This document shows positions 1 to 6,556 of a DNA stretch of 7,908 bases, in pieces (the first letter of the stretch is position 1; every line of letters begins with the position of its first letter). A model generated the notes under the pieces. The model did no database searches, had not been told where the DNA came from, and saw only the letters and a list, made by a program, of their open reading frames with translations. The DNA is from Syntrophomonadaceae bacterium (lineage in GTDB: Bacteria; Bacillota; Dethiobacteria; DTU022). The stretch lies in the NCBI GenBank assembly GCA_003566935.1, contig PXBM01000132.1, positions 1 through 7,908 on the forward strand, given 5' to 3'. A program made the position numbers and the translations under genes.

Positions 1-70
1 ACCGGCAACTAAACCTGTAGACGCGTGTGCCTCGCTCTTTAGGACGGGGGTTCGACTCCCCCCACCTCCA
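1..70 (+). ncRNA. ssrA: tmRNA (ssrA), 3' end only
   Basis: This is the 3' end of transfer-messenger RNA, which rescues ribosomes stalled on broken mRNAs and tags their products for degradation. A T-arm is visible: stem GGGGG at 46-50 pairs with CCCCC at 58-62 around the seven-base loop TTCGACT (51-57). The 3' acceptor strand CACCTCC follows (63-69), then the discriminator A at 70. Upstream, CTAAACCTGTAGACGC (about 9-24) resembles the conserved segment after the last pseudoknot of bacterial tmRNAs. The next bases are CTT, so CCA is not encoded and would have to be added enzymatically. The tag reading frame, pseudoknots and 5' acceptor strand lie outside the window. A tRNA is the alternative, but no D-arm or anticodon arm of normal geometry precedes the T-arm. 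Confidence 0.85.
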
Positions 71-86
71 CTTGCTGCTCGGCCTA

Positions 87-117
87 CTCACCGGGTGATG
101 CTGAGCGCATCAGTGAG
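87..117. other. Imperfect hairpin between tmRNA and operon end
   Basis: TGATGC (96-101) pairs with GCATCA (107-112) around a five-base loop. CTCAC (87-91) continues the stem with GTGAG (113-117), with CGGG (92-95) bulged on the left arm. It lies in the 58 bases separating two converging transcription units, so it could help end transcripts from both sides. Neither strand shows a T-run after the stem, so it is not a standard intrinsic terminator. It could also be a processing or 3'-protection structure. Confidence 0.4.
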
Positions 118-128
118 AGGCCCGATCT

Positions 129-1295
129 TCAAAGTATCCGTCCCCGCTGCTTCAGTTCCTCAATCGTCAAACCCTTGCGACCATTGGTCTCCCCGATTTC
201 CCGCTGCCGCCGCTCGCGGGCGTATCTTTCGGGCTCCTCCTGATCGAGCTCGTCGATAAAGACCTCGCGCCGTTCATTTGAAGAACGGATGATCGCGAGC
301 GCGATCTTCAGGATATCGCGTGCCTGTTCTCCGTTCAGCAGCGGTTCTTCGCGGCCGTGAATCGCGGCGATGAAGTTGTGCGTCGCATTCCTGAATCCCG
401 CCGCCCAATCGGAGTCCAGGTTGTCGAAATGGTTCCAGCGGCTTCCGTCAAAATGGCTGAGTACCGGTCCGCTCTTGAGGTTGCCCGTGGCCCTGTTGAC
501 CAGAATGATTCCGCGCGAACCGGTTATCTCGAACCACTCGTCGTTGGCGTAATATTTGGAGGGCATATTCATGTCCCAGCAGTGCGTGTAATCGCAGCTT
601 CCGTACCTGATTCCGTCCTTGTACTTCCAGATGATATTTGCCGGACAGTCAACAATCCCGTCGGCCGAGTCAATCCAGGCGAAGACCCGATCGATCTCAC
701 CCAGCAGGTACCAGGCAAGACACCACATGTGGTGGCCATGGTCAAAAGTCTGCATCCCCCGCCCCTCGATATTCTCCTGTAGACGCCATTCCCATGTCCG
801 CGGATCAATCTCCCATCCCCCGCTGGAGCCGCTGATAAACTTGATCCGGAGGTTGATCGGGTCGCCGATAACGCCGTTGTCGATCATCGCCTTGGCTCTC
901 TGCAGCGGCGGATAGAAGATGTAATTCTCGATAACCTTGTACACACGATCGGATGCGGCAACCGCAGTCAGCATGCGATTGGCACTCGGGAGGTCTATTG
1001 TCATCGGTTTCTGCACCATGATATGTTTGCCCGCTGCGGCCGCCTCGAGGACCATGGGTTCGTGCAGCTTCTGTGGTGTCAGAATCTCCACGGCGTCGAT
1101 ATTCGGGTCGGCGAGCATGTCGTGATAATCCAGGTAGTACTTCTCCGCGCCCCATTCGGCCTGTTTCTGCCGTGCGGTCTCTTCCGTCCTGGTACTGACG
1201 CCGTATATGCGGGCTTCGGGGTTATCCCTGTAACCCAACGCGTGCAGGTCGGAAATTCTGCCCAATCCGATGAAGCCGACGTTGATCTTGTCCAT
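129..1295 (-). CDS. Gfo/Idh/MocA family NAD(P)-dependent oxidoreductase
   Basis: This 388-residue protein is a probable cytoplasmic dehydrogenase acting on a sugar, cyclitol or sugar acid. The N-terminal Rossmann fold shows GFIGLGRIS (residues 7-15) for the dinucleotide. The family's EKP motif is present as QKP (95-97), keeping the catalytic Lys96 but replacing Glu. In the substrate domain DHGHH (185-189) retains the Asp-x3-His pair used by inositol dehydrogenase-type enzymes, while the Asp usually three residues after that His is Cys192. The family is usually about 330-390 residues. The last 40 residues form a highly charged tail. The gene is last in the operon, 3 bases after the IolD-like gene; AGGA lies 9 bases before its ATG. 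By analogy with IolG it may make the keto compound used by the neighbouring enzyme. Family assignment is sure; the substrate is not identifiable. Confidence 0.93.
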   Translation of the reverse strand: MDKINVGFIGLGRISDLHALGYRDNPEARIYGVSTRTEETARQKQAEWGAEKYYLDYHDMLADPNIDAVEILTPQKLHEPMVLEAAAAGKHIMVQKPMTIDLPSANRMLTAVAASDRVYKVIENYIFYPPLQRAKAMIDNGVIGDPINLRIKFISGSSGGWEIDPRTWEWRLQENIEGRGMQTFDHGHHMWCLAWYLLGEIDRVFAWIDSADGIVDCPANIIWKYKDGIRYGSCDYTHCWDMNMPSKYYANDEWFEITGSRGIILVNRATGNLKSGPVLSHFDGSRWNHFDNLDSDWAAGFRNATHNFIAAIHGREEPLLNGEQARDILKIALAIIRSSNERREVFIDELDQEEPERYARERRQREIGETNGRKGLTIEELKQRGRIL

Positions 1296-1298
1296 TGT

Positions 1299-3176
1299 TT
1301 ACAATCCTATTCTATGTTTTTCTGACTGAACCTGGTCACACCAGTTACCGACATTCCAGCTTCCGAATACTCCCAATCCACCGAGTTCGTCCGGCCCGCT
1401 GTAGACGGGAACGTACACGATCGACAATCCGTCGTAGTCGTACGCCGTAGCGAGCGCGTCATCGAGGTCGGCGAGCGTCTCCACACCCCCAAAGGCCGAG
1501 ACTCCCTTGAAGGCGCGGGCCAACTGCACGTAGTCGACCTCCACCTGGTCGTCGGTGGCAAAATCCGCTCCGTACTGGGCGGCCTGCAGGCCACTGATCG
1601 CCGCCATCCGCCGGTTGTCAAGCAGTACTATCATGCCGCGAAGGTTGAATTGCACCGCGTCGAGCAAGATCTGCGGCGACATCAGGAAGCTTCCGTCACC
1701 TGTGAAGGCAATTGAGTAGACCGGGGACTCGCTCATGGACGAAGCGAGCAGCGCCGAGACCGCGAAGCCCATATACGACGATCCGGTATCGCTATACGTC
1801 CTGCGCGGTTGAGAGTCCCGCACCAGCTGGAACCCGTTGGCCTGGACATCTCCGGCGTCAAAGATCTTTACCGCGTCACGCGAGTCGGCAAACCCGATTG
1901 CCCGCTCCAGCACCGCCGGTTGGGTGAGTAGCTGCCGACCCCATTTGGAATCGTAAATCAGCGGATTCTCGATCCGTTGCTGTCTGAAAGCATCCCACTC
2001 TCCGCGCTTGCGGCGACACAGGGTGTGCCAATCATCCCGGCTACCGGCCGCGTCGGTTTCCAGGATTGCATTCAGCTGCCGCAGGACGGTGGTGCAATCC
2101 CCGACCAGCGGGAGCGACCGGTTATAATGCAGCGCATCCTCCAGACGGGTATTGATATTGATGATTTCCCTGGTAGTACGCCAGGCGGTCCCCGAGCTGT
2201 CCCACTGACAGACACCGCGGGCGCCGATAACTATCGCGAGTTCACAGTTTTCCATCGCGAAGTTTCCCGAAATCGATCCCTTGGATCCTCCCACGGTCAT
2301 GTTTCGTTCATGACCGTCGGGAAGAATGCCCGGTACCTGCGGCCCATGAACGTAGACCGCGCCGGACAATTCGAGAAATCGTGCCAGGACATCCGGTTCC
2401 AGCGTACGCGCTCCGCCCCCGACCTTTACCGTGATACGTCGGTAGCGCCGGATGGTTTCCGCCGCGGCATCGCAGCCGGCCTGATCCGCGTGAATCTCGC
2501 CGGCGATTCGTGCCGGCAGCGGCAGTTCGGCCAGGTTCATTCCCGTGATGACCTGTCCTTGAACGTTCATGGGAAGCAACAGAAAGAACGGTTCTTCCCG
2601 GGCAGGATTGAATACGGAATTGTAGCCCCACTTCAGCGCGGTGAACACCGCTTCAGGCGTACCCAGCGAATAACAGCCGCCCATCGTCGACGTCAGTCGG
2701 AGATAGAGATCCTGTTCGCGTCGCGCGATCTGTTGCATGTTGGGACCTTCGTTGTGCGTTGTCTCGTCGCCGAAGATGTAGTACACCCCCAGGCCGTTGG
2801 ACTGCGCTACCAGAGAACCGGCAAACGCATGCAGCGCACCGGGGCCGATCGAGGTTACAACCGCCGCCCGCTCCCCATACTGCCAACGCAGCTGCGCGGC
2901 CGCGTGCGACGCCTCTGTTTCGTTGCGGACGTTGAAGACGCGCACAAGCCCCGCCTGCTGATAGGTCCGTAGAACCTCGGCGATATCGGTGCTACCGTGT
3001 CCGAAAACGCCGACAAATTTCCGCACGCCCTGATTGAGCAATCCGAGCAGCAGCGCCTCGCTCAGTGTGACATCCTGAAACTGCTCGAACGTCCCGGCCT
3101 CGAGTGCATGTTGCATCGACCCGGCCTCCCGGATGAGCCGGGCGCGTCTCTGGCGAAGTTCAAGGTGATTTGTCAT
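1299..3176 (-). CDS. Thiamine-diphosphate-dependent enzyme, IolD-like (acetolactate synthase superfamily)
   Basis: This is a 625-residue three-domain ThDP enzyme. The N-terminal pyrimidine-binding domain has FGHGS (58-62) and RNETEASHAA (84-93), where Glu86 matches the catalytic glutamate of the superfamily; SIGPGA (109-114) follows. A central domain spans roughly 220-375. The C-terminal diphosphate domain has GDGSF (493-497) and ends its ThDP motif at DN (520-521). From memory it resembles IolD (3D-trihydroxycyclohexane-1,2-dione hydrolase) most, in the FGHG and NExxxxHAA blocks, the GDGSFLM block and the FATDD...VDY stretch (539-549). IolD opens the ring of an inositol-derived diketone. There are about 30 extra residues before the first conserved domain. 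ATG start with AAGGAA 8 bases upstream, inside the end of the permease gene. A different C-C hydrolase or lyase substrate is possible because other iol genes are absent. Confidence 0.85.
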   Translation of the reverse strand: MTNHLELRQRRARLIREAGSMQHALEAGTFEQFQDVTLSEALLLGLLNQGVRKFVGVFGHGSTDIAEVLRTYQQAGLVRVFNVRNETEASHAAAQLRWQYGERAAVVTSIGPGALHAFAGSLVAQSNGLGVYYIFGDETTHNEGPNMQQIARREQDLYLRLTSTMGGCYSLGTPEAVFTALKWGYNSVFNPAREEPFFLLLPMNVQGQVITGMNLAELPLPARIAGEIHADQAGCDAAAETIRRYRRITVKVGGGARTLEPDVLARFLELSGAVYVHGPQVPGILPDGHERNMTVGGSKGSISGNFAMENCELAIVIGARGVCQWDSSGTAWRTTREIININTRLEDALHYNRSLPLVGDCTTVLRQLNAILETDAAGSRDDWHTLCRRKRGEWDAFRQQRIENPLIYDSKWGRQLLTQPAVLERAIGFADSRDAVKIFDAGDVQANGFQLVRDSQPRRTYSDTGSSYMGFAVSALLASSMSESPVYSIAFTGDGSFLMSPQILLDAVQFNLRGMIVLLDNRRMAAISGLQAAQYGADFATDDQVEVDYVQLARAFKGVSAFGGVETLADLDDALATAYDYDGLSIVYVPVYSGPDELGGLGVFGSWNVGNWCDQVQSEKHRIGL

Positions 3177-3180
3177 ACGT

Positions 3181-4032
3181 TCATTCCTTTACCGCTCCCA
3201 TAGAGAGTCCTCGAATAAAATGCCGTTGCATGAAGATGAAAAGCAGAAGCGTCGGGATTGTTGCAATCACGAACGCCGCTGCCTGGCTGCCCCAGGCAAG
3301 CCCGTACTGACCGCGCAGCTGCATGACGCCCATCTGAATTGTCATCTTGGTACTGCTCTTGATGAGAACCAGAGGCCAGAGAAAATCGTTCCAGATCCAG
3401 GTGAACTGCAGGATCATCAGCGCCGTGATCGCCGGTCTGGCCAGCGGCAACATGATCCTGAGCAGGATGGTTCTCTCGTTGCAGCCGTCCATCTTCGCGG
3501 AACTGCGCAGCTCGTCGGGGATGTCACGGAAGAAACTGGCAAGGATCAACGTACAGATCGGGAGTCCGAAACCCACGTGCACGATCACCAGCGCCCCGAG
3601 AGTATCGAGAAGGTTCAGAGAGTTGAACACACGAAAGAGCGGGATGAGCACGGTCTGCGGAGGAAAGAACATTCCCGCGACAATCAGGATGAACAGCGAG
3701 CGGCTGAACCGAAACCGCAGTTTGCCAAACGCGTACCCGGTGAGACAGCCGAGCCCGATCGATATGACGGTTGCGGCACAGGTGACGATGACGGTATTGG
3801 TGAGGAAGACGTGGATGTTCCCCTGAACAAAGGCGGTTATGAAGTTGTCCAGCACCGGGGGAAGCGGGGGCTTCCAGAATCCGTCGCGGATGATGTTCCG
3901 ATTCAGTCGAAACGCCGTGGTCAACGCCCCGTAGATGGGAACCAGAAAGATCACGCAGAACAGGATTACAGCAGAATATACCACCGCCCGGTACGCCGCG
4001 GCCTCGCGCCTGTATTGTGCCAGGGACTTCAT
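3181..4032 (-). CDS. Carbohydrate ABC transporter permease, MalG-type (CUT1)
   Basis: This 283-residue inner-membrane protein is one half of the transport channel. Hydrophobic segments lie at about 17-36, 78-100, 112-134, 143-167, 200-222 and 250-268, matching the six-helix MalG/UgpE plan. The cytoplasmic EAA loop that docks on the ATPase is at about 173-200 (DELRSSAKMDG...LPLARP), with SSA in place of the usual EAA. The end, QRHFIRGLSMGAVKE, is the typical MalG-family C-terminus. The start codon overlaps the stop of the upstream permease by 4 bases (ATGA), and the stop lies 4 bases before the IolD-like gene, so translation is probably coupled. No ATPase gene is in the window, so a shared MsmK/UgpC-type ATPase is likely. 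Substrate specificity cannot be read from the sequence. Confidence 0.95.
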   Translation of the reverse strand: MKSLAQYRREAAAYRAVVYSAVILFCVIFLVPIYGALTTAFRLNRNIIRDGFWKPPLPPVLDNFITAFVQGNIHVFLTNTVIVTCAATVISIGLGCLTGYAFGKLRFRFSRSLFILIVAGMFFPPQTVLIPLFRVFNSLNLLDTLGALVIVHVGFGLPICTLILASFFRDIPDELRSSAKMDGCNERTILLRIMLPLARPAITALMILQFTWIWNDFLWPLVLIKSSTKMTIQMGVMQLRGQYGLAWGSQAAAFVIATIPTLLLFIFMQRHFIRGLSMGAVKE

Positions 4033-4898
4033 GCCTGGTTCCTCTGCATGACCGATCGGAAGTAGACGATGATGATTATCAGAATCATGAAGAACAGCAT
4101 ATTCGCGATGGCGCTTCCGTATCCCATACGATAATTCCAGAATGCTTCGCGATACATGAGCGTTGTAAGAACCTCGGAGGAGCGAAACGGGCCACCCCGG
4201 GTCATTATATAAACTATATCAAAACTCTTTAACGAGTTTATCACGGTCAACGAAACGACAACGATCGTGGTGTTCTTCAATTGCGGAAGAACCACGCCAA
4301 AGAACAGTTGTATCCGATTGGCGCCGTCGATTTCCGCGGCTTCGATCAGGTCGGCCCGGACACTTTGCAGACCTGCAAGAAAAAGGATCATGCAGAGTCC
4401 CGTATGCTGCCACGCCGCGGCGACGATTACAGACAAGAGCGCGGTATCCGGTTCGGCAAGCCAGGCGCGTGTCAGCTGGGGCAAACCGACGGCCTCAAGC
4501 GAGAGGTTGAGAATCCCCAGTCGCGGTTCGTAGATGAAGGTCCAGACCATGCCCGCAATGACGTAAGAGAAGATCATGGGCAGGTATATGACGGACTTAA
4601 AGAAGACCGCGCCTCGGATATCCTTGTCCAGCAACACGGCCAGGAGCAGGCCCAGCAGGGTGGGTAGCAGCAGAAAGACGGTGACCCAGACGAAGTTATG
4701 CAGCAGCGCTGAACTGAAAGCGCGATCGCTGAACACGAGCAGGTAGTTGGCAAAACCGACAAAATTGAAAAACTCGGAGATACCGTTCCAGTCGGTCAGG
4801 CTCAGGTAAAGGGATTGCAGGAACGGTATGATGATCACCAGCACATAGACGGCGAACGGAACCGCGAGGAACTGTAATACTACACCTTTCTTTTCCAT
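4029..4898 (-). CDS. Sugar ABC transporter permease, MalF/UgpA-type (CUT1)
   Basis: This 289-residue inner-membrane protein is the partner of the MalG-type permease. Membrane segments lie near 8-30, 68-90, 102-124, 153-177, 208-226 and 260-280. The N-terminal pattern FLQSLYLSLTDWNG (26-39) is typical of this subfamily. The EAA loop is well preserved at 184-209 (LIEAAEIDGANR...LPQLK), followed by the usual SFDIVYIMTRGGP block (225-237). It lacks the large periplasmic loop of enterobacterial MalF, as most CUT1 permeases do. The ATG start has AAGG 8 bases upstream. A 178-base gap containing a strong stem-loop precedes it, unlike the tight downstream junctions. The coding stretch 4204-4240 is unusually AT-rich for this operon. 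Confidence 0.95.
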   Translation of the reverse strand: MEKKGVVLQFLAVPFAVYVLVIIIPFLQSLYLSLTDWNGISEFFNFVGFANYLLVFSDRAFSSALLHNFVWVTVFLLLPTLLGLLLAVLLDKDIRGAVFFKSVIYLPMIFSYVIAGMVWTFIYEPRLGILNLSLEAVGLPQLTRAWLAEPDTALLSVIVAAAWQHTGLCMILFLAGLQSVRADLIEAAEIDGANRIQLFFGVVLPQLKNTTIVVVSLTVINSLKSFDIVYIMTRGGPFRSSEVLTTLMYREAFWNYRMGYGSAIANMLFFMILIIIIVYFRSVMQRNQA

Positions 4899-5000
4899 GG
4901 AGCGCCTTTTTCCCGTTTGACGATCGTTTCACATTTGATATGTGGAAGGTATTCCAATTCCGCTGAATGCGCCATGGGCCCGCGTTTATCACGCAACCGG

Positions 5001-5014
5001 GCGGAGCGTTCCGC
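5001..5014 (-). other. Small GC-rich inverted repeat downstream of the main stem-loop
   Basis: GCGGA (5001-5005) and TCCGC (5010-5014) form a five-base stem with a four-base loop, just downstream, in the direction of operon transcription, of the larger hairpin at 5022-5047. It may add a second small structure to the spacer between the binding-protein and permease genes. A stem this short can occur by chance. Confidence 0.25.
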
Positions 5015-5021
5015 GCGAAGG

Positions 5022-5047
5022 CGAGGGGTGTGACGCCACACCCCTCG
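5022..5047 (-). other. Strong intercistronic stem-loop (attenuator or mRNA-stability element)
   Basis: CGAGGGGTGTG (5022-5032) and CACACCCCTCG (5037-5047) form a perfect 11-bp stem around a four-base loop. It begins about 30 bases after the binding-protein stop codon and lies about 120 bases before the first permease start. The sequence after it in the transcribed direction is GC-rich with no U-run, so it is not a full intrinsic terminator. Structures in this position are known in other binding-protein-dependent operons, where they protect the upstream message from 3' exonucleases or allow only part of the transcription through, so that binding protein exceeds permease. That role is inferred here. 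Confidence 0.65.
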
Positions 5048-5076
5048 TTGCTGATCCGCACGATGCGGGTGTCCCG

Positions 5077-6354
5077 TTACATTCCGGTTTCCTGCAGTCC
5101 CCGAATCTTGCCCGCTTCGGTTTCCCGGAGGATACGCTGATATTCGTTGGGCATGGCCATGAACTCGGAGAAGGCGTCGAGACCGACGTCCGCAACCGGC
5201 GGCGGAGTAGCGAGATCGTAATTGAACGCCCAATTGGGCACTTCTTTCAGGTATTCCTGGACCTTCAGCTGCAGGACATTGTAGATATCGCTCGAGACGT
5301 GTCGATTAGGAGCCAACGCGCCCGATCCCCGGTTGAAGGTGGTTTGCGGTCCGACAGCAGCCAGCTCCGCGAGAACCTTGCGGGCGATGTCCTTGGATCG
5401 CGCATCCCGGGCAAGCACTACACCGTCTATAGGACCGACCGCCACGTTTGCAACTGCAGGATCTACAACCGGAAAGGGGAAAAAATCGTAGTCTTCACCG
5501 GCCTCCCACCCGATCTGATCGTCCAATTGCATGAACCAGGTTCCCATCAGCGTCATCGCCGCCTGGCCGGTGCCTACCATGGTGGCGGCTTCCGCCCAAT
5601 CGTAGGCGTTTGCGTTCTGCACGAAGTAACCACGATCGACGAGCAGTTTCCACATCTCGAACGCCCGGGCCACTTCTGGATCCGTGTAGGAAGCGGTGCC
5701 CGCCATGAGCTCGGCACGATACTGCGGACCGGCAGTTCTCAAGAGAGGATAATCCAACCAGAACTGGGCGGGCCAGCGCTCGCGCGAACCCAGCGCGATC
5801 GGTGTGATTCCGGCGTCCTTCAGCGCCTCACAAACGGCGAGGAACTCATCCCATGTTTCCGGGGGAGTAACGCCGGCCTGAGCAAACGCGGCCTTGTTAT
5901 AGAAGAACGCCACGAAGTGCTGCGTGAGCGGGAGAAAGTATTTCCTTCCGTTGTATTCCGTCCCCTGCAGAACCGCGTCGGAGAAGAGATCATCGAGTCC
6001 GAACTCGCGGTAGACGTCGTCTATCGGCTCCAGGCGGTCCGCATCCACGAGAAACTGAACCTGAGCGCCCGCCCAGTAGGAGAAGAGATCCGGAGGGTTC
6101 CCACCCGACAGCATAACCCGGATACTGGTCTTGAACGCTTCATGATCGAGTGGACTATGTGACAGACGGACCCCGGGATTGTCCCGGTTGAACTCGGAGA
6201 CAAGCTCCTCGATTCCACCGGCAAGAGAGCCGGAAAAATAGTGGAAAAACGTTACATCCTGTGTCTGCTGTTGCCTGCCACCTGCACCGAACACGATTCC
6301 CGGCAGCAGTGAGATCAACCCGATGCATACCAAACCTGCAATTAACCGCTTCAT
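5077..6354 (-). CDS. Extracellular solute-binding protein, family 1 (CUT1 sugar importer)
   Basis: This 425-residue exported protein captures the substrate and delivers it to the two permeases. It starts with a Sec signal peptide: Lys-Arg at 2-3, a hydrophobic core at about 4-22 and a likely cleavage after Ala24 (VFGA|GG). No credible lipobox is seen: the only nearby Cys, at 10, is inside the hydrophobic core after Val. Family features are the GNPPDLF block (85-91), YFLPL (139-143), YNKAAFAQAGVTPPETWDEF (152-171) and GQAAMTLMGTW (263-273). Aromatic residues (W94, W168, W194, W199, W273) are of the kind that line sugar sites, but no ligand can be named. The ATG has a strong AGGAGG 4 bases upstream. 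It is the first gene of the operon, directly behind the predicted promoter and operator, and is followed by a stem-loop that may favour its higher expression. Confidence 0.94.
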   Translation of the reverse strand: MKRLIAGLVCIGLISLLPGIVFGAGGRQQQTQDVTFFHYFSGSLAGGIEELVSEFNRDNPGVRLSHSPLDHEAFKTSIRVMLSGGNPPDLFSYWAGAQVQFLVDADRLEPIDDVYREFGLDDLFSDAVLQGTEYNGRKYFLPLTQHFVAFFYNKAAFAQAGVTPPETWDEFLAVCEALKDAGITPIALGSRERWPAQFWLDYPLLRTAGPQYRAELMAGTASYTDPEVARAFEMWKLLVDRGYFVQNANAYDWAEAATMVGTGQAAMTLMGTWFMQLDDQIGWEAGEDYDFFPFPVVDPAVANVAVGPIDGVVLARDARSKDIARKVLAELAAVGPQTTFNRGSGALAPNRHVSSDIYNVLQLKVQEYLKEVPNWAFNYDLATPPPVADVGLDAFSEFMAMPNEYQRILRETEAGKIRGLQETGM

Positions 6355-6380
6355 GTTTCCTCCTGAATTTCAACCATGGT

Positions 6381-6396
6381 ACATTAACGTTAATGT
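6381..6396. promoter_or_regulatory. Operator O1, perfect 16-bp palindrome for the LacI-family repressor
   Basis: ACATTAACGTTAATGT is a perfect inverted repeat with a central CpG, the layout and size bound by LacI/PurR-type proteins, whose hinge leucine wedges into the central CG step. It begins 4 bases after the predicted -10 of the operon promoter and covers the expected transcription start. Bound repressor would therefore block initiation. The flanking bases (T at 6380, T at 6397) do not extend the symmetry. Assignment to the adjacent regulator is inferred from position and family. Confidence 0.8.
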
Positions 6397-6400
6397 TTAC

Positions 6401-6429
6401 ACTCTATTCCCGATTGCCGAAGCTGTCAA
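6401..6429 (-). promoter_or_regulatory. Predicted sigma-70 promoter of the transport/catabolic operon
   Basis: On the minus strand a perfect -35 TTGACA (6429-6424) is followed after 17 bases by TAGAGT (6406-6401), a 4/6 match to the -10 consensus. A T-run lies just upstream of the -35. The expected start is near 6394, giving a leader of about 40 bases before the binding-protein ATG, and falls inside the palindromic operator. Confidence 0.65.
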
Positions 6430-6487
6430 CAAAAATCGACGTCATGGCGCCGGTAATCGGTAGCAATTGCGGATTCCCGGCGTTCCT

Positions 6488-6504
6488 TGCCCGTATTGCG
6501 GGCA
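6488..6504. other. Inverted repeat abutting the regulator -35 box
   Basis: TGCCCG (6488-6493) and CGGGCA (6499-6504) form a six-base inverted repeat with a five-base centre. It ends exactly where the -35 TTGACA of the regulator promoter begins (6505). It could be a binding site for another transcription factor, or be chance. No sequence relation to the 16-bp operator is seen. Confidence 0.25.
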
Positions 6505-6533
6505 TTGACAGGGAAACAACGGTGGCGTACTCT
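6505..6533 (+). promoter_or_regulatory. Predicted sigma-70 promoter of the LacI-family regulator
   Basis: A perfect -35 TTGACA (6505-6510) is followed after 17 bases by TACTCT (6528-6533), a weak 3/6 -10. The expected start is near 6540, giving a leader of about 28 bases before the GTG start codon. The layout mirrors the divergent operon promoter: consensus -35, 17-base spacer, weak -10, operator-like sequence at the start site. A weak promoter would suit a repressor gene. Confidence 0.5.
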
Positions 6534-6540
6534 GCAAAAT

Positions 6541-6556
6541 ACATTATCGTTGAGGG
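6541..6556. promoter_or_regulatory. Operator-like site O2 at the regulator's own start site
   Basis: ACATTATCGTTGAGGG matches the perfect operator O1 at 12 of 16 positions, including all of ACATTA and the central CGTT. It starts 7 bases after the predicted -10 and overlaps the ribosome binding site. The left half-site is intact in six of eight outer positions while the right half is degraded, so binding would be weaker than at O1. Autoregulation is the natural reading. Centre-to-centre distance to O1 is 160 bases, about 15 helical turns, which would permit looping. Confidence 0.5.

Noticed and set aside
87..117. Standard intrinsic terminator after the tmRNA
   Set aside because: The stem is interrupted by a four-base bulge and no T-run follows on either strand, so I list it only as a hairpin.
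1977..2972. 331-codon plus-strand frame opposite the ThDP enzyme
   Set aside because: Antisense shadow of a gene with intact catalytic Glu and GDG motifs; no family resemblance of its own.
3220..4065. 281-codon plus-strand frame opposite the MalG-type permease
   Set aside because: Very hydrophilic composition is the expected complement of a membrane-protein gene; no domain seen.
4942..6162. Long open frame (406 codons) on the plus strand opposite the binding-protein gene
   Set aside because: It has no recognisable domain, its product is rich in Arg, Gly and His as antisense frames in GC-rich DNA often are, and it overlaps a clear family 1 solute-binding protein with signal peptide and strong ribosome binding site.
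6316..6354. Lipoprotein signal for the solute-binding protein
   Set aside because: The only Cys in the signal region (residue 10) follows Val and lies within the hydrophobic core, too early and without Gly/Ala/Ser before it. A Sec signal with cleavage after Ala24 fits better.
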